Counted from the stretch's first letter, positions 19,079 through 29,105 are shown. The stretch: 64,000 bases of DNA from Tissierella simiarum (GCF_018917865.1 NZ_JAHLPM010000001.1:124001-188000), one strand, 5' to 3'. Notes: generated by a model not told the origin, from the sequence alone. Program-made: numbers and translations.

Positions 19079-19483
19079 CTAGCCTATTTTTCTCTGTAAT
19101 GCTTTTATTTCTATTTCATGTCTTCCGAACATTTCTTTTAATAATTTATTTTCTTCTATTACTTTCTCAATTTTATTATTAATTTCTTCTTTAAATTCTA
19201 TTAGTTTTGCTGTTTGCTCATGGGTAGCTATAAGGATTTTTTCCATAGAATCTACTTTAATTACAAGTTTTTTCTGCTCTTCTTCAAAGTTCTTTTGTCC
19301 ACGTTCAAGCTCAACCTGTCCCTGCTCAAGTCTTATTTGCCTTTGTTCAAGCTTCATTTGTCCCTCTTCTAAACTTTTCTGCCTTTCTTCTAAGCTTTTC
19401 TGTCTTCCCTCTAGACGTTTCTGTCCTTCTTCTAAACCTCCTAATTTTTCAAGTACTATTCTTTGGAATTCTTCATTGGTCAT
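19079..19483 (-). CDS. Coiled-coil repeat protein of unknown function
   Basis: 134 residues from ATG 19483 (GGAGGG upstream). After a short head (MTNEEFQRIVLEKLGGLEEG) come about eight consecutive seven-residue units of the form LEERQKS, LEEGQMK, LEQRQIR, then a less regular helix ending in MFGRHEIEIKALQRK. Every unit has Leu and Gln in register, so it should be one long coiled coil. No membrane segment. No function recognised; similar short proteins occur singly in clostridial genomes. Confidence 0.7.
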   Translation of the reverse strand: MTNEEFQRIVLEKLGGLEEGQKRLEGRQKSLEERQKSLEEGQMKLEQRQIRLEQGQVELERGQKNFEEEQKKLVIKVDSMEKILIATHEQTAKLIEFKEEINNKIEKVIEENKLLKEMFGRHEIEIKALQRKIG

Positions 19484-19562
19484 TATTCTACCCTCCAATC
19501 CGTTATAATTACAGCTATTATATCATAAAAACATATACATAACTATAAATATAGATCAATCT

Positions 19563-20483
19563 TTATTTTAATTCATCTATGAATACTTCATCACAGTTTA
19601 AAATGCTTATATTCTTATTTCCATTTTTATAAATTAGTTCTCCTTTAACTTTTGGTTGCTCCTCAGTTCCCTCTTCTATACTACTCCACTTAACATTTCC
19701 TTTTAGCATTTCTTGATATTGTACAAAAGCGTTTATTTTTGCATCTATATTTTCATCTAATCTAATTTTTACTCTATTAATACTATCTATAATCCAATCA
19801 TTTTTAATATCATCTAGTACTAATTGTAAGTCATTTCCTCCAGTTATTTCAACCTTCTTATTTCTTGGTATTATAAGAGTCGTATCGTAAGGACGAATAT
19901 AATTTTCTCTATTATAGCTAGGTCTTTCCATGAATGAAACATATAAAGTGTTCCCTGACTTTTTAGCAATAATATGTTCCTTATCTAAAAGTTCCTTAGC
20001 CTTTTCTTCACTATCAGCCGCTATATCTACATGTCCAGAATAAAGTAATTTATTGTTTTCTTCAGTACGAATAGTTAAATTATAGTAATTAGGTTGATTT
20101 ATAACTATTTTTTCGATAGTATCATCAACTTGAGTTTCATTGTAAGGAATAGAAAATGTATAGTTTTCAGATAAAACCATTTTATTTACTTTATTCATTA
20201 GTCCTGTTTCTATTAATCCATAAATGCCTAAATTCATAAAGACTATTACCAAAATAATAAATATACTAAATATATCATATCTTATATTTATATCCTCTTC
20301 CTTGTATCTATAGCTATACCAAAGAATCTCTCCTCCTAATAGAAATAATATCATTGGCCAAAATTTAATTGCTAAATTAACTGCCGATATACGCTTAATT
20401 TGTGCAATAAATATGATAACTCCAAAGACAATTAAAACAATTGCCATGGAAGTAGTTCCTACTCGTCTTTTTTTCATTTTCAC
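19563..20483 (-). CDS. LiaF-like membrane protein with extracytoplasmic domain
   Basis: 306 residues. Four hydrophobic segments in the first 110 residues (two short pairs, with the WPMILFLLGGEILWYSYR element seen in DUF5668/LiaI-LiaF-type proteins) are followed by a soluble beta-rich region of about 190 residues resembling putative adhesin/DUF4097 repeats. Last gene of an operon starting with an ECF sigma factor; probably part of an envelope-stress response. Confidence 0.7.
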   Translation of the reverse strand: MKMKKRRVGTTSMAIVLIVFGVIIFIAQIKRISAVNLAIKFWPMILFLLGGEILWYSYRYKEEDINIRYDIFSIFIILVIVFMNLGIYGLIETGLMNKVNKMVLSENYTFSIPYNETQVDDTIEKIVINQPNYYNLTIRTEENNKLLYSGHVDIAADSEEKAKELLDKEHIIAKKSGNTLYVSFMERPSYNRENYIRPYDTTLIIPRNKKVEITGGNDLQLVLDDIKNDWIIDSINRVKIRLDENIDAKINAFVQYQEMLKGNVKWSSIEEGTEEQPKVKGELIYKNGNKNISILNCDEVFIDELK

Positions 20484-21262
20484 TAATCCTCCTTATCTAA
20501 GTCCTCTTGCTCTTCTATAAGAGAATCTTCTTTTCTATTTTTGATTAACAGTCTAATACCACCAGCAATAAATATCAGTGATACTACTGAAGTTTGAATA
20601 TAGTTACGCATTTCATTAGATATAAGAGGATAAAGTAAACGTTCTACTGCAATTAGAACTCCTATTGAAATAAGACCCCAACCTATCCATTCAGGTTTAA
20701 TCTTTGGTAAGATAATATTAAATTCATCTATATTAGGACTATTTCCATCAATAATATGCATTGCATCAAAAAAACTATAAAACCAAATTAAAGGAAGTAT
20801 AAATAAGAATAGACTTAAACTCAGCCATCCCATAAAAAATACAGTAAAGAAAAATGAGCCCATCAATATTAATCCCTTTTCCTGATAACCTAAATACATA
20901 TGGCCTGCACCTGGTATTACAGATAAAGCCAATGTAATAGTCTTTTTATTTGATTTTCTTATCTCTTCTAAATTTCTATCTTTCATTTCTCCTCCTGAGT
21001 TTTCATACTTTTCTAAAATAAATTCTTTTCTTAAAGAAAAAGCATCAATTAATGCTATAAGCCATATTATAGGGAGAGCAAAAACCAAAATCACTAAAAA
21101 ACCGTCACTATAAGTAAAAGCTGCCAATCCTCCTAGACTAAACGTTATCCCTAAAAATACCATGAGAAATATTATGGCTCTATCTTTAAAACCTAGATAT
21201 AAGTGGGCTAATCCAGGAACAAAAGATAATAGAAAAGTTATAAATTTACTTTTTTCTTTCAT
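20483..21262 (-). CDS. Multi-pass membrane protein with duplicated TM2-like unit
   Basis: 259 residues. Two copies of a unit beginning SFVPGLAHLYLGFKDRAI and SVIPGAGHMYLGYQEKGL, each followed by two hydrophobic helices, then two more membrane segments and a charged tail. Function unknown; the downstream LiaF-like gene starts at its stop codon, and it follows the anti-sigma gene with a 4-base overlap, so it belongs to the sigma regulon. Confidence 0.75.
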   Translation of the reverse strand: MKEKSKFITFLLSFVPGLAHLYLGFKDRAIIFLMVFLGITFSLGGLAAFTYSDGFLVILVFALPIIWLIALIDAFSLRKEFILEKYENSGGEMKDRNLEEIRKSNKKTITLALSVIPGAGHMYLGYQEKGLILMGSFFFTVFFMGWLSLSLFLFILPLIWFYSFFDAMHIIDGNSPNIDEFNIILPKIKPEWIGWGLISIGVLIAVERLLYPLISNEMRNYIQTSVVSLIFIAGGIRLLIKNRKEDSLIEEQEDLDKED

Positions 21263-21747
21263 TCTAATTCCTCCCTACCATTGAATATTTGAAAATTATT
21301 GACAAAATTTGATGTTCTATTAACTATCTCTTCTGATAAATTAAAAATAATGTTTGATTTATTTATGGTATCTTTTATAACAGTTGACTTAGCTACTTGA
21401 GGTACAGCATCTACTAATCCACTATAAAATCCACCAAAGGTTAAGAGTATAGTCACCGCAGCTACTGCCACATAGTAACCAAATATGTTCTTAAATGATG
21501 TATTCTGTTTTTTTACTGTAATTTTAGGCTTATATTTTATTTCTTGTATATTATCCATTACACAACTAGTGAAATCTGAAGATATTGTTTCTTCTGCTTT
21601 ATATATTTCTTCTTCATTTATGAGAGAAAGAAAAATATCCATACATTCATTACATTCATAAATGTGTTCTTCCATTTCTTGAATCATTTTATTTGAAAGA
21701 GTCTTTTCTTTATAAAAAATCCATTCTACATAATCATAATGTTTCAT
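21259..21747 (-). CDS. Zinc-finger anti-sigma factor
   Basis: 162 residues. EMEEHIYECNECMDIFL is the H-x3-C-x2-C anti-sigma zinc motif (about residues 27-38), followed by a cytoplasmic linker, one membrane helix (about 92-112) and a short outer domain. Overlaps the sigma gene by 14 bases, the usual arrangement for a cognate pair. Confidence 0.85.
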   Translation of the reverse strand: MKHYDYVEWIFYKEKTLSNKMIQEMEEHIYECNECMDIFLSLINEEEIYKAEETISSDFTSCVMDNIQEIKYKPKITVKKQNTSFKNIFGYYVAVAAVTILLTFGGFYSGLVDAVPQVAKSTVIKDTINKSNIIFNLSEEIVNRTSNFVNNFQIFNGREELE

Positions 21748-22297
21748 TTTCTTTCCTCCATTTCTCTCTTAACATATTCCGTCCACGATAGAGCCGAGAA
21801 GCTATAGTCTTTGTATTAGTGCCTTCTTCCTTAGCAATTTCTTCATAAGTTTTCTCTTGAAAATAAAATTTTATAATTACATCTTTATAAATAGGAGGTA
21901 TGCTATCGCATAGTTCATAAATTTTTTCCCTCTTTTCTTTTTCTATTAATATATCTTCTGGAGTCTTGTAATTGCTAATCTCTCTACTATCTATTATGCT
22001 TTCAGTATTCTCCATAGTTTCTTCTCTATATTTTCTAGAATCTTTTCGTTTTCTATCTATAGACTTATTGGCTGCAATCCTGCTAATCCAACCTTTAAAA
22101 TTATCAACTTTAAAATCTGGAAGAGAAATATAAATTTGCAGAAAAACTTCTTGTGCTATATTCTCTGCTTCATTATGATCTTTTATAAAGTTTAATATAA
22201 TAGCAAATATATATGCTTTGTACTTGTTAACTATTTCTGTAAAAGCATCGTTATCTCCTGATAGAGTTCGTTCTATCAGTTTCTTATCTAAGTCCAT
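21734..22297 (-). CDS. ECF-type RNA polymerase sigma factor
   Basis: 187 residues. Region 2 (DNDAFTEIVNKYKAYIFAI, AENIAQEVFLQIY) and region 4 (YKDVIIKFYFQEKTYEEIAK, TIASRLYRGRNML) of SigW-like factors. First gene of a four-gene operon with its anti-sigma factor and two membrane proteins. Confidence 0.93.
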   Translation of the reverse strand: MDLDKKLIERTLSGDNDAFTEIVNKYKAYIFAIILNFIKDHNEAENIAQEVFLQIYISLPDFKVDNFKGWISRIAANKSIDRKRKDSRKYREETMENTESIIDSREISNYKTPEDILIEKEKREKIYELCDSIPPIYKDVIIKFYFQEKTYEEIAKEEGTNTKTIASRLYRGRNMLREKWRKENETL

Positions 22298-22380
22298 ACC
22301 TCCCCTCCTTTCCCCTCTTTAATTATAACGATATAGATAATAAAACTACTGCAAAAAAATAAACATTTTTTAAATAAAAA

Positions 22381-22428
22381 ATGAGACACGGAAAATTTTC
22401 CCCTTTTGTCTCATTTTTATTACACTTT
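22381..22428 (-). terminator. Terminator of the rubrerythrin operon
   Basis: AAAAATGAGACA pairs with TGTCTCATTTTT across an A/T/G-rich loop; T-rich tract on both sides. Confidence 0.7.
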
Positions 22429-22431
22429 ATT

Positions 22432-22860
22432 TTATCTATTGTATCTTCTTAATATTCCTTCTAATATACGAGCATGACGTCCCTCATCTTTAGCTGATTC
22501 ATTAAAATAATCTCTTATGTCTTTTAATCCTAATTTCTCTGCCTCAGCTGCTGCTTCTTTTTTGTTCTTATTTGCAAATATTTCACCTTCCAGCATCTGT
22601 CTAATATTTGCAAAAAGATCATCTTGAATCATTCCATTCATTTCAGCAAAATGAGCTGCATGCTCTGCTTCCTCCCAAGCTAAAGTTTTCAGAACCTCTG
22701 CAATCTCTCCATATCCTTCTCTTTGAGCTTGACGGGCCATAGCTAAGTATATACCTACCTCACTGGTTTCACCATTAAAATTTTGTTTTATAGTTCTTTC
22801 TAATGGAGTTCCTTTTCCTTCTCCAATTTTATGTTCTACTACTAATTCAATTTTATCCAT
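22432..22860 (-). CDS. Rubrerythrin-type ferritin-like di-iron protein
   Basis: 142 residues, four-helix ferritin-like fold without a rubredoxin domain. Di-iron ligands visible in NGETSEVGIYLAMARQA, WEEAEHAAHFAEM, LEGEIFANK and DEGRHARILEG. Such proteins reduce peroxide in anaerobes, taking electrons from separate rubredoxin-like partners. Follows a Cys-rich gene 18 bp upstream in the same direction. Confidence 0.9.
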   Translation of the reverse strand: MDKIELVVEHKIGEGKGTPLERTIKQNFNGETSEVGIYLAMARQAQREGYGEIAEVLKTLAWEEAEHAAHFAEMNGMIQDDLFANIRQMLEGEIFANKNKKEAAAEAEKLGLKDIRDYFNESAKDEGRHARILEGILRRYNR

Positions 22861-22878
22861 AAAAATCCTCCTTTTTAT

Positions 22879-23310
22879 TTATAATGATTTAAAGGTATCG
22901 TACACCTTTTGAGCAATATCTTTGTTTTTAGCTTGTAAATCAGAAAAATATATAAAATTACTTCCTTTATAGTCTAAATGCTCTCCAATTAATGCTACTT
23001 CTAAAGCACTTCTAACAATATTTATAATACATTCTTCATCATGGTACAATTGACAGTTTTTACACTGTTTAAGAGCAAAAGCAATAGCTGAAATTATAAG
23101 TTCTTCATCAAAAATTTTTGTATCTTCATAAGGAATATTATCTATACCTTCATCTATGAACTCATCTTGATTTTTTAGACAAGTTATAAGACATTGTTCA
23201 CAATATCCTATAAAACACTCTTCCTTATAACAAGTCCCACAATTTTTTTCAGTCAAGCAACATTTGCCAACCTCTTTTATAAGACCGTTAAAATCTATCA
23301 CTTTACTCAT
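22879..23310 (-). CDS. Cys-rich protein of unknown function
   Basis: 143 residues from ATG 23310, preceded by GGAGGGGATG; longer in-frame starts lack an SD. The first third holds a dense Cys array (CCLTEKNCGTCYKEEC, then YCEQCLITC) and a later C-x2-C-x6-C set (CKNCQLYHDEEC), suggesting Fe-S or zinc binding. Cotranscribed with rubrerythrin, so a role in oxidative stress is plausible. Family not recognised. Confidence 0.72.
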   Translation of the reverse strand: MSKVIDFNGLIKEVGKCCLTEKNCGTCYKEECFIGYCEQCLITCLKNQDEFIDEGIDNIPYEDTKIFDEELIISAIAFALKQCKNCQLYHDEECIINIVRSALEVALIGEHLDYKGSNFIYFSDLQAKNKDIAQKVYDTFKSL

Positions 23311-23476
23311 ATATATCCATCCCCTCCATATAATAAAAAATAACAATTCCCCTAACTCTAGGCTAAATAATATTCTAACATATTTTTGGTTATATTGTCA
23401 TATTTAACTATAATAAGCTGACAAAAAACTACTCTAAAAAATAGAAAAGAGATAAAAGAATTATTCTTTTAATCTC

Positions 23477-24043
23477 TTAAACTATTGAACTATAATATAA
23501 TTTTTCTTCCTTCCAATAATCCATTAACTTTCCTTCGTACATTAGTTCTAGATTTCTACACTGTCTAAAGTCCTTAGGTGATACGAGTCCAGCAGATTTT
23601 CTAAATAAATATACTCCACTGTTATATAACAAAGTTGCTACAAACTGTGAACAAAAATAATTGTATTCCTTTTCCATTGGAACATCTAGCATTACCCCTA
23701 TCAATCCAATAAGGTTATATCCATATTTTTCTTTTTCAGACTTAAATTTATGTATTTCTTTCCTTAATTTATTATACTGCAAGTTGCTTATTTCTAAAGA
23801 ATATAAAGCACAAGTAGTATTAGGAAACCTAGAATAAGTGCCTCTTATAATGTCTTCCTTTACAAATCCTCCTATTAACGGATTATTTGGTTTTATTCTA
23901 CCAAAGCTATATAATTCATTTAAAGTATGATCTAAGGCAATAGATACATGGCTATAAGGTTCCCTAGTATAAGTTTTAATACATTTTGAAAGAATAGATC
24001 CACTATGTGTAAGTAAAATATAGATTACACGTTTATTTGACAT
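23477..24043 (-). CDS. Permuted NlpC/P60-like (YiiX-type) cysteine hydrolase
   Basis: 188 residues. YSHVSIALDHTLNELYSFGR supplies the conserved His followed by beta strands, and YNYFCSQFVATLLYNSG supplies the Cys helix, i.e. His before Cys as in the circularly permuted papain-like amidases. No signal peptide. May cleave a peptide or lipid amide bond in the cytoplasm. Substrate unknown. Confidence 0.72.
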   Translation of the reverse strand: MSNKRVIYILLTHSGSILSKCIKTYTREPYSHVSIALDHTLNELYSFGRIKPNNPLIGGFVKEDIIRGTYSRFPNTTCALYSLEISNLQYNKLRKEIHKFKSEKEKYGYNLIGLIGVMLDVPMEKEYNYFCSQFVATLLYNSGVYLFRKSAGLVSPKDFRQCRNLELMYEGKLMDYWKEEKLYYSSIV

Positions 24044-24526
24044 AATTAATCCACCTCTGTTGCCATAATATTTTATAAATAAATCTCAACTATTATAACG
24101 AAGGAAAAATATAAAGTACTGCAAAATATTTAAGTATAAATATTCTCCTTTATTATTCTAATATAAAAATATCAAAGCTACCTTACACATTGCTTTCACT
24201 ATTCCTTACAATTTTGTAAGCATATGTTCAAAGGTGGATTTAAGCAGAGTCAAGATACATAAAAATATTTTTTATATAAAACCTTTTTCTTCTTCAGTTA
24301 TTTGTGTTTTTTCTATAATCTTACTTATAGAATTGAACGATAATATAATTAATTGTAAGTCAGGGTTAAGGAAAACATCATATTAAACATGGTAATATAT
24401 AAGTCTTAGAAAATGAGAAATTGTGTCTTTCTCCATATCTATTGGTATTTAATTTAATATAATGAAATATTATGATATTGTATATTTAAATATTTACAAA
24501 AATGCTAAAGTTAGGAGGGAAAATTG
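24044..24526. other. Gene-free AT-rich stretch
   Basis: About 480 bases without a supported gene or RNA. A palindrome CTTACAAT/TTTGTAAG-like sits at 24205-24220. The end must carry the promoter for the gene at 24527; I could not choose among many AT-rich candidates. Confidence 0.5.
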
Positions 24527-25252
24527 ATGAGTTATGAATTTTGGATAGAAGCAGAAAAATTTCTATACGATTCTTTCTTCATTAATTTAATTATCCTAGG
24601 TTTTGTTTTTATTTTTATAATCAACAGACTGTCATTTATAGGATACAATAATAGTAAAACCTCTAATATTATCTTTTTTGTAGTAATTATTTTATTTATT
24701 GTCTTTAGCACAAATACTATAGTAAAATTTAATAAATATAAAATATTGTATGAATATGATAGATACGTTAATTATGGTATAAGAAACAATAAAAGAACTA
24801 TTGCAGTATATAAATATCCTAATGGTGCTGAAAAAGATTTATATAGTAGATTATATTTGGTAGACAGTTTCAGAAAAGTTTCCCTATATGATGAAGAAAA
24901 AACAAGCGAAGATGTGGAGTTTCTTGGTAGAGATGGTGATAATTTTTATTTTCAAGAAAAGAATTTTATATCTTATAGAGAATTAGGAGATTATTTAGAA
25001 ATAGTAGATAATATTTCTACACCTATAAGAGAAGGAATAAGATTTTATTTAAAAGATTCTCGATTTAAAGATATTGGTTTTAAAGAAAAATCTTCACATC
25101 CCTATTTATTAAACTATAAAATACCAAAAAATATGGAAAATAAAAAGTTTGAAAACCCTGAGAATATAAAAATTTCAAGACAAGGAGAATTTACATCGGG
25201 TTGGATAAATCCTACATTTGGTAATAAACTTTCGTTATCTAAAGATAAATAA
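24527..25252 (+). CDS. Membrane-anchored protein of unknown function
   Basis: 241 residues from ATG 24527 (AGGAGGG upstream). Two hydrophobic helices (about 17-35 and 45-65) are followed by a charged soluble domain of about 170 residues with many Tyr, Lys and Asp. No catalytic motif recognised. It is the only plus-strand gene between 4.3 and 35.7 kb. A bidirectional terminator follows. Confidence 0.72.
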   Translation: MSYEFWIEAEKFLYDSFFINLIILGFVFIFIINRLSFIGYNNSKTSNIIFFVVIILFIVFSTNTIVKFNKYKILYEYDRYVNYGIRNNKRTIAVYKYPNGAEKDLYSRLYLVDSFRKVSLYDEEKTSEDVEFLGRDGDNFYFQEKNFISYRELGDYLEIVDNISTPIREGIRFYLKDSRFKDIGFKEKSSHPYLLNYKIPKNMENKKFENPENIKISRQGEFTSGWINPTFGNKLSLSKDK

Positions 25253-25266
25253 TATTATTTACTTTT

Positions 25267-25309
25267 AAAAACAAAGTCTAATGGTTTTCACCGTTAGACT
25301 TTGTTTTTA
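25267..25309. terminator. Bidirectional terminator
   Basis: AAAAACAAAGTCTAA pairs with TTAGACTTTGTTTTT; the convergent genes at 24527 (plus) and oppA (minus) share it. Confidence 0.8.
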
Positions 25310-25325
25310 GTTTATTTAATTTTTA

Positions 25326-27176
25326 CTATTTTGCCTTTTCAGGAGTATCTGCTAATAGACCAACTTTCTCCCATCCCCAATCGCTAACTACACTTAGATC
25401 ATAGTAATTAACTCTATTATTAATTGCCGCTAAATTAATTCTAAAATGATTTGGTGCCACTGGAACTTGTTCAAACATATATTTTTGCCAATCATGGTAA
25501 GCTTTGATTAAATAGTCATTATCGATTCCAGTTTCCCCGAAAGCTTTCTCAGAAGCAATGGCAGCCAACAATTTATCATTCTCTTCTGTTGCAAATCTTG
25601 CATAGTTAAATGCAGCTTCTCTTCCCCATAATCCTGATGGATCTGGATTGGATCCAGCACCAAAAGCTGCCATGAATACATCAATATCTTTATTATCTTC
25701 TTTAACCATATCATAAAAGGCATTCATTTCTATTAGTCTACCGTTTTGTAATTCTACATCTAACCCAACATCTCTCCAGCATTGAATATAGAATTGAGCC
25801 AATGGTTCAGCAATATCTCCACCTGCCATTGAAAGTAAATTAATTTTCAATTTATTTCCCTTTGGATCCTCTCTCATTCCATCTCCATCTACATCAACAT
25901 AACCAGCTTCATCAAGAATTTGTTTTGCTTTTTCTGGGTCATATTTGTATCCTCCCTGTTGAGAATTCCAGAAAGTAGCATGGGCTGGAGTAATTAAAGC
26001 ATTAGCAGGCATTCTTAGACCATTATAAAATACTTCAGCCACTTGTTCCCTATCCATAGCATAAGCCATTGCCTGTCTTAATTTCACATCAGCCATTTTC
26101 TTGTCTGGGTCCACTACAACTGTTCCTTTTTCAGAATCCCATTTTCCTAATTTAAATCCCACATAACTAAAGTATCTATCTATATTAGATATTAATTCAA
26201 TATTACTTAAATCTTTATACTCTAAATAGCTATTAACATTGAGATTATCAACAATATCAAAGGTTCCAGATTTCAATGCTTCTACAATAGTATCTGGACT
26301 TGTTCTTTTATAAACTATTTTATCAACTTTAGGTTTTTCTCCAAACCAATGTGGATTTGGAACATATTCTATTGATTCACCTGGTACTACATTAGACATC
26401 ACAAATGGGCCACAAGATAATGGTTTCAATCTAACCTTTTCATGACCTTCCATATCTTTTATTGGAATATCTTTTAAATAATGTGCTGGTTCAGCATTAT
26501 AAGTAAGTCCTGCTCCCCATAATATTCCTGGGAAAAATTCCTTATAAGTTACTTCTAATGTCTTATCATCAATCTTCTTAAGCCCTGAAATAGTATCTGC
26601 TTTACCTTCATGGTACTCTTCAATACCTACAATATTTCTATAATTACTATTAAATCTTACTCCTGTATAATCTTTATGTGCAATAGTTTCATGTACGAAG
26701 ATTAAATCATCAGCAGTTACAGGTACTCCATCGGACCAAGTTAGGTCTTTATGAAGTTTATAAGTTGCCGTCTTAGCTTCCCTATTAAATTCAACGTTAC
26801 AATATCCGCCATCAACAATTTCATGGTTAGGGCCAGATTTCATAAAACTTCCCCACATCGGACTCATCAAATCTGCATCTATTGCATTTTCATATAAAAA
26901 TGAGTTAAAGATACCTTCAAAAGGTGTATCTGACACTAATGCAACATTAAGCGTTCCACCAATTGTTTCTCCTTCTTTCTGAACAATTACTGGATGAGGT
27001 AATTTTATTTCTGCTGATGCATTGGTTTCCTCTTGCTCTTCATCTTGAGTCGCATCTTCCTCTACATCTTGAGTCTCTTCTTGCTCTGGTGCATCCACTT
27101 TCTTATCGCCACAAGACGTTAATAACAGCGATAATACCAGTAGTAATGGAATAATAATTTTCCAACTTTTCTTCAT
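25326..27176 (-). CDS. oppA: Oligopeptide ABC transporter substrate-binding lipoprotein
   Basis: 616 residues. Lipoprotein signal ending LLTSC (lipobox, Cys 22), an acidic Glu/Asp/Gln linker (about 27-50), then a large SBP_bac_5 domain (TWSDGVPVTADDLIFVHETI; MADVKLRQAMAYAMDREQVA). Captures peptides or a similar ligand outside the cell for the OppBCDF transporter encoded upstream. Last gene of the opp operon. Confidence 0.92.
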   Translation of the reverse strand: MKKSWKIIIPLLLVLSLLLTSCGDKKVDAPEQEETQDVEEDATQDEEQEETNASAEIKLPHPVIVQKEGETIGGTLNVALVSDTPFEGIFNSFLYENAIDADLMSPMWGSFMKSGPNHEIVDGGYCNVEFNREAKTATYKLHKDLTWSDGVPVTADDLIFVHETIAHKDYTGVRFNSNYRNIVGIEEYHEGKADTISGLKKIDDKTLEVTYKEFFPGILWGAGLTYNAEPAHYLKDIPIKDMEGHEKVRLKPLSCGPFVMSNVVPGESIEYVPNPHWFGEKPKVDKIVYKRTSPDTIVEALKSGTFDIVDNLNVNSYLEYKDLSNIELISNIDRYFSYVGFKLGKWDSEKGTVVVDPDKKMADVKLRQAMAYAMDREQVAEVFYNGLRMPANALITPAHATFWNSQQGGYKYDPEKAKQILDEAGYVDVDGDGMREDPKGNKLKINLLSMAGGDIAEPLAQFYIQCWRDVGLDVELQNGRLIEMNAFYDMVKEDNKDIDVFMAAFGAGSNPDPSGLWGREAAFNYARFATEENDKLLAAIASEKAFGETGIDNDYLIKAYHDWQKYMFEQVPVAPNHFRINLAAINNRVNYYDLSVVSDWGWEKVGLLADTPEKAK

Positions 27177-27194
27177 TTTTTAACTCCCCCTTTT

Positions 27195-28127
27195 TTAACC
27201 TAATCTTTGTTTTGCATCGGACGCCCTTCTAAATGCTTGCCCGACATAATTTATACACAGCATCATTACTAATATTAATAATGATGCAGGTAGCCACAGC
27301 CATAATTTATTCGACATAGCACCTGGAGTTCTAGCATAAGAAACTAAAGTTCCCAGTGAAGGTGTTGCAGGCGGCAATCCAAATCCTAAAAAAGATAAAC
27401 CAGTTTCAATACCAATATTACCAGCAAAACTTAAAATTAAATCAACTATTATAATGGAACTAATATTTGGTAAAATGCTGCCGTACATAATTTTAAGGTC
27501 ACTAGTTCCCATTATTTTTGAAGCATTTATATAATCCTTTCTATTCTCGGATAATGCTTTACTTCTAACCAACCTAGTCATACCTACCCAATAAAACACA
27601 GTCATAATAAATATAAAATGCCACATAGTATATTTAGGAATAACGACTACGAAGGTAATGATAAGTAAAGTAGTAGGTAATATTGAGATAAAATCACATA
27701 TCCTCATTATTATACTATCTACCTTTCCTCCATAGTATCCTACGATCAATCCAACAACTACCCCTATTCCAGATGTTAATATGGTAACCGCAATACCTAT
27801 TAAAATAGAATTCCTTCCACCTATTAACAATTGTCCTGCAATTGACCTTCCACCAATATCTGCTCCTAAAATAAATTCTTTTCCTGGTGCCTTATATTTA
27901 TTTCTTAAATTTATTTTCATAATTTCTTCTTGATTTAGAATAAAAGAACCAATTAAAACAATGGCAAAAATAATAATCAAAATAACAAGACAAGTCTTTG
28001 CAAGTTTATCAACTTTGAATTCTCTCTTTAGCACCTTCCAAAAGGACGGAACCTTACTAACAGATTTTAATGCTTCCTCATCTATTTTAGGGGCAATAGC
28101 TTTTATACCAGTTCCATTTTTACTCAT
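27195..28127 (-). CDS. oppC: Oligopeptide ABC transporter permease OppC
   Basis: 310 residues. N-terminal cytoplasmic OppC_N segment and first helix, then the five-helix binding-protein-dependent permease domain with the coupling loop near SENRKDYINASKIMGTSD. A large periplasmic-type loop after helix 1 (LRNKYKAPGKEFILGAD) is typical of OppC/DppC. Partner of OppB. Confidence 0.92.
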   Translation of the reverse strand: MSKNGTGIKAIAPKIDEEALKSVSKVPSFWKVLKREFKVDKLAKTCLVILIIIFAIVLIGSFILNQEEIMKINLRNKYKAPGKEFILGADIGGRSIAGQLLIGGRNSILIGIAVTILTSGIGVVVGLIVGYYGGKVDSIIMRICDFISILPTTLLIITFVVVIPKYTMWHFIFIMTVFYWVGMTRLVRSKALSENRKDYINASKIMGTSDLKIMYGSILPNISSIIIVDLILSFAGNIGIETGLSFLGFGLPPATPSLGTLVSYARTPGAMSNKLWLWLPASLLILVMMLCINYVGQAFRRASDAKQRLG

Positions 28128-28139
28128 ATTTGCTCCCTC

Positions 28140-29105
28140 CTATTCTATCCTTATTCTTGGGTCAACAATTGTCATGATTATATCTGATAACAAACTCCCC
28201 GTTAATGTTAAAAATCCAAATAATAAAACTAAAGTATTCATTACTGCATAATCTCTACTATTAATTGATGTAATAAATAATTCACCCATACCTGAATAAC
28301 TAAAAATTGTTTCAATAAAAACAGAACCGCTTAAAAGCCCAGTAATAGTAAATCCAAAAAATGCAGCTATTGGAAGTAAAGAATTTCTAAATATATGATG
28401 AGTATAAACCTTATTTGTAGGCACTCCCTTACTTCTAGCAGTTTTAACATAATCTTGAGTTTTAGCATCAATTACTTCATTTCTAAGATACTGTATAGTT
28501 CCTGTAGTTCTTAAAATGGCAGCTGTAATTGCTGGTAAAATCATATAATGGAGTCGACTACGAAAATAAGCAAAGGTTCCTTTTGGAATTCCTATTTCAA
28601 CAGAGCCTGTAGTAGGAAACCATCCTAACCTATATCCAAATATTAGTAAAAAGATTAGAGCTAGAATAAATGAAGGTATAGCATAACTGACAAAATTATA
28701 TACTATTACTGCCTTGTCAAGATGAGAATTCTGATATCGACCAGAATAAATCCCCAAGGGTATTGCTATTAAATATGTTAATATTAAAGTCAATAAGGAT
28801 AACCATAATGTATTCTTAGCTCTTTCACCAATCAGTGTAGCAACCGGCATCTTATAAGTATAAGATCTTCCAAAATCTCCATCTCTCAAAATTTTTACAA
28901 TCCAGTTCTTATATTGAACGGGTATAGGTTCATTTAATCCATTTTTTTCTTTTATTTCCTCAATAACTAAAGGATCCATGTCTGGAGTTATTAGACCTGT
29001 AAAAGGATCTCCCGGCATCATCTGACCAAAAACAAATACAATTACGCTTAATATAGCAAGTTGAGGTATCATCAATAATACTCTACGCAATATTGTTTTC
29101 CACAT
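28140..29105 (-). CDS. oppB: Oligopeptide ABC transporter permease OppB
   Basis: 321 residues, six membrane helices, N-terminal signature ILRRVLLMIPQLAILSVIVF and MPGDPF; coupling loop near DAKTQDYVKTARSKGVPTNK. Overlaps the end of the upstream ATPase gene by 23 bases, with a good AGGAGG inside that gene. Confidence 0.92.
   Translation of the reverse strand: MWKTILRRVLLMIPQLAILSVIVFVFGQMMPGDPFTGLITPDMDPLVIEEIKEKNGLNEPIPVQYKNWIVKILRDGDFGRSYTYKMPVATLIGERAKNTLWLSLLTLILTYLIAIPLGIYSGRYQNSHLDKAVIVYNFVSYAIPSFILALIFLLIFGYRLGWFPTTGSVEIGIPKGTFAYFRSRLHYMILPAITAAILRTTGTIQYLRNEVIDAKTQDYVKTARSKGVPTNKVYTHHIFRNSLLPIAAFFGFTITGLLSGSVFIETIFSYSGMGELFITSINSRDYAVMNTLVLLFGFLTLTGSLLSDIIMTIVDPRIRIE

Noticed and set aside
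22879..23310. Cys-rich protein as another selenoprotein or part of the organometal system
   Set aside because: No in-frame TGA, and it sits with rubrerythrin far from the locus.
24205..24220. Palindrome as an operator
   Set aside because: A short AT-rich dyad far from a gene start with no matching regulator next to it.
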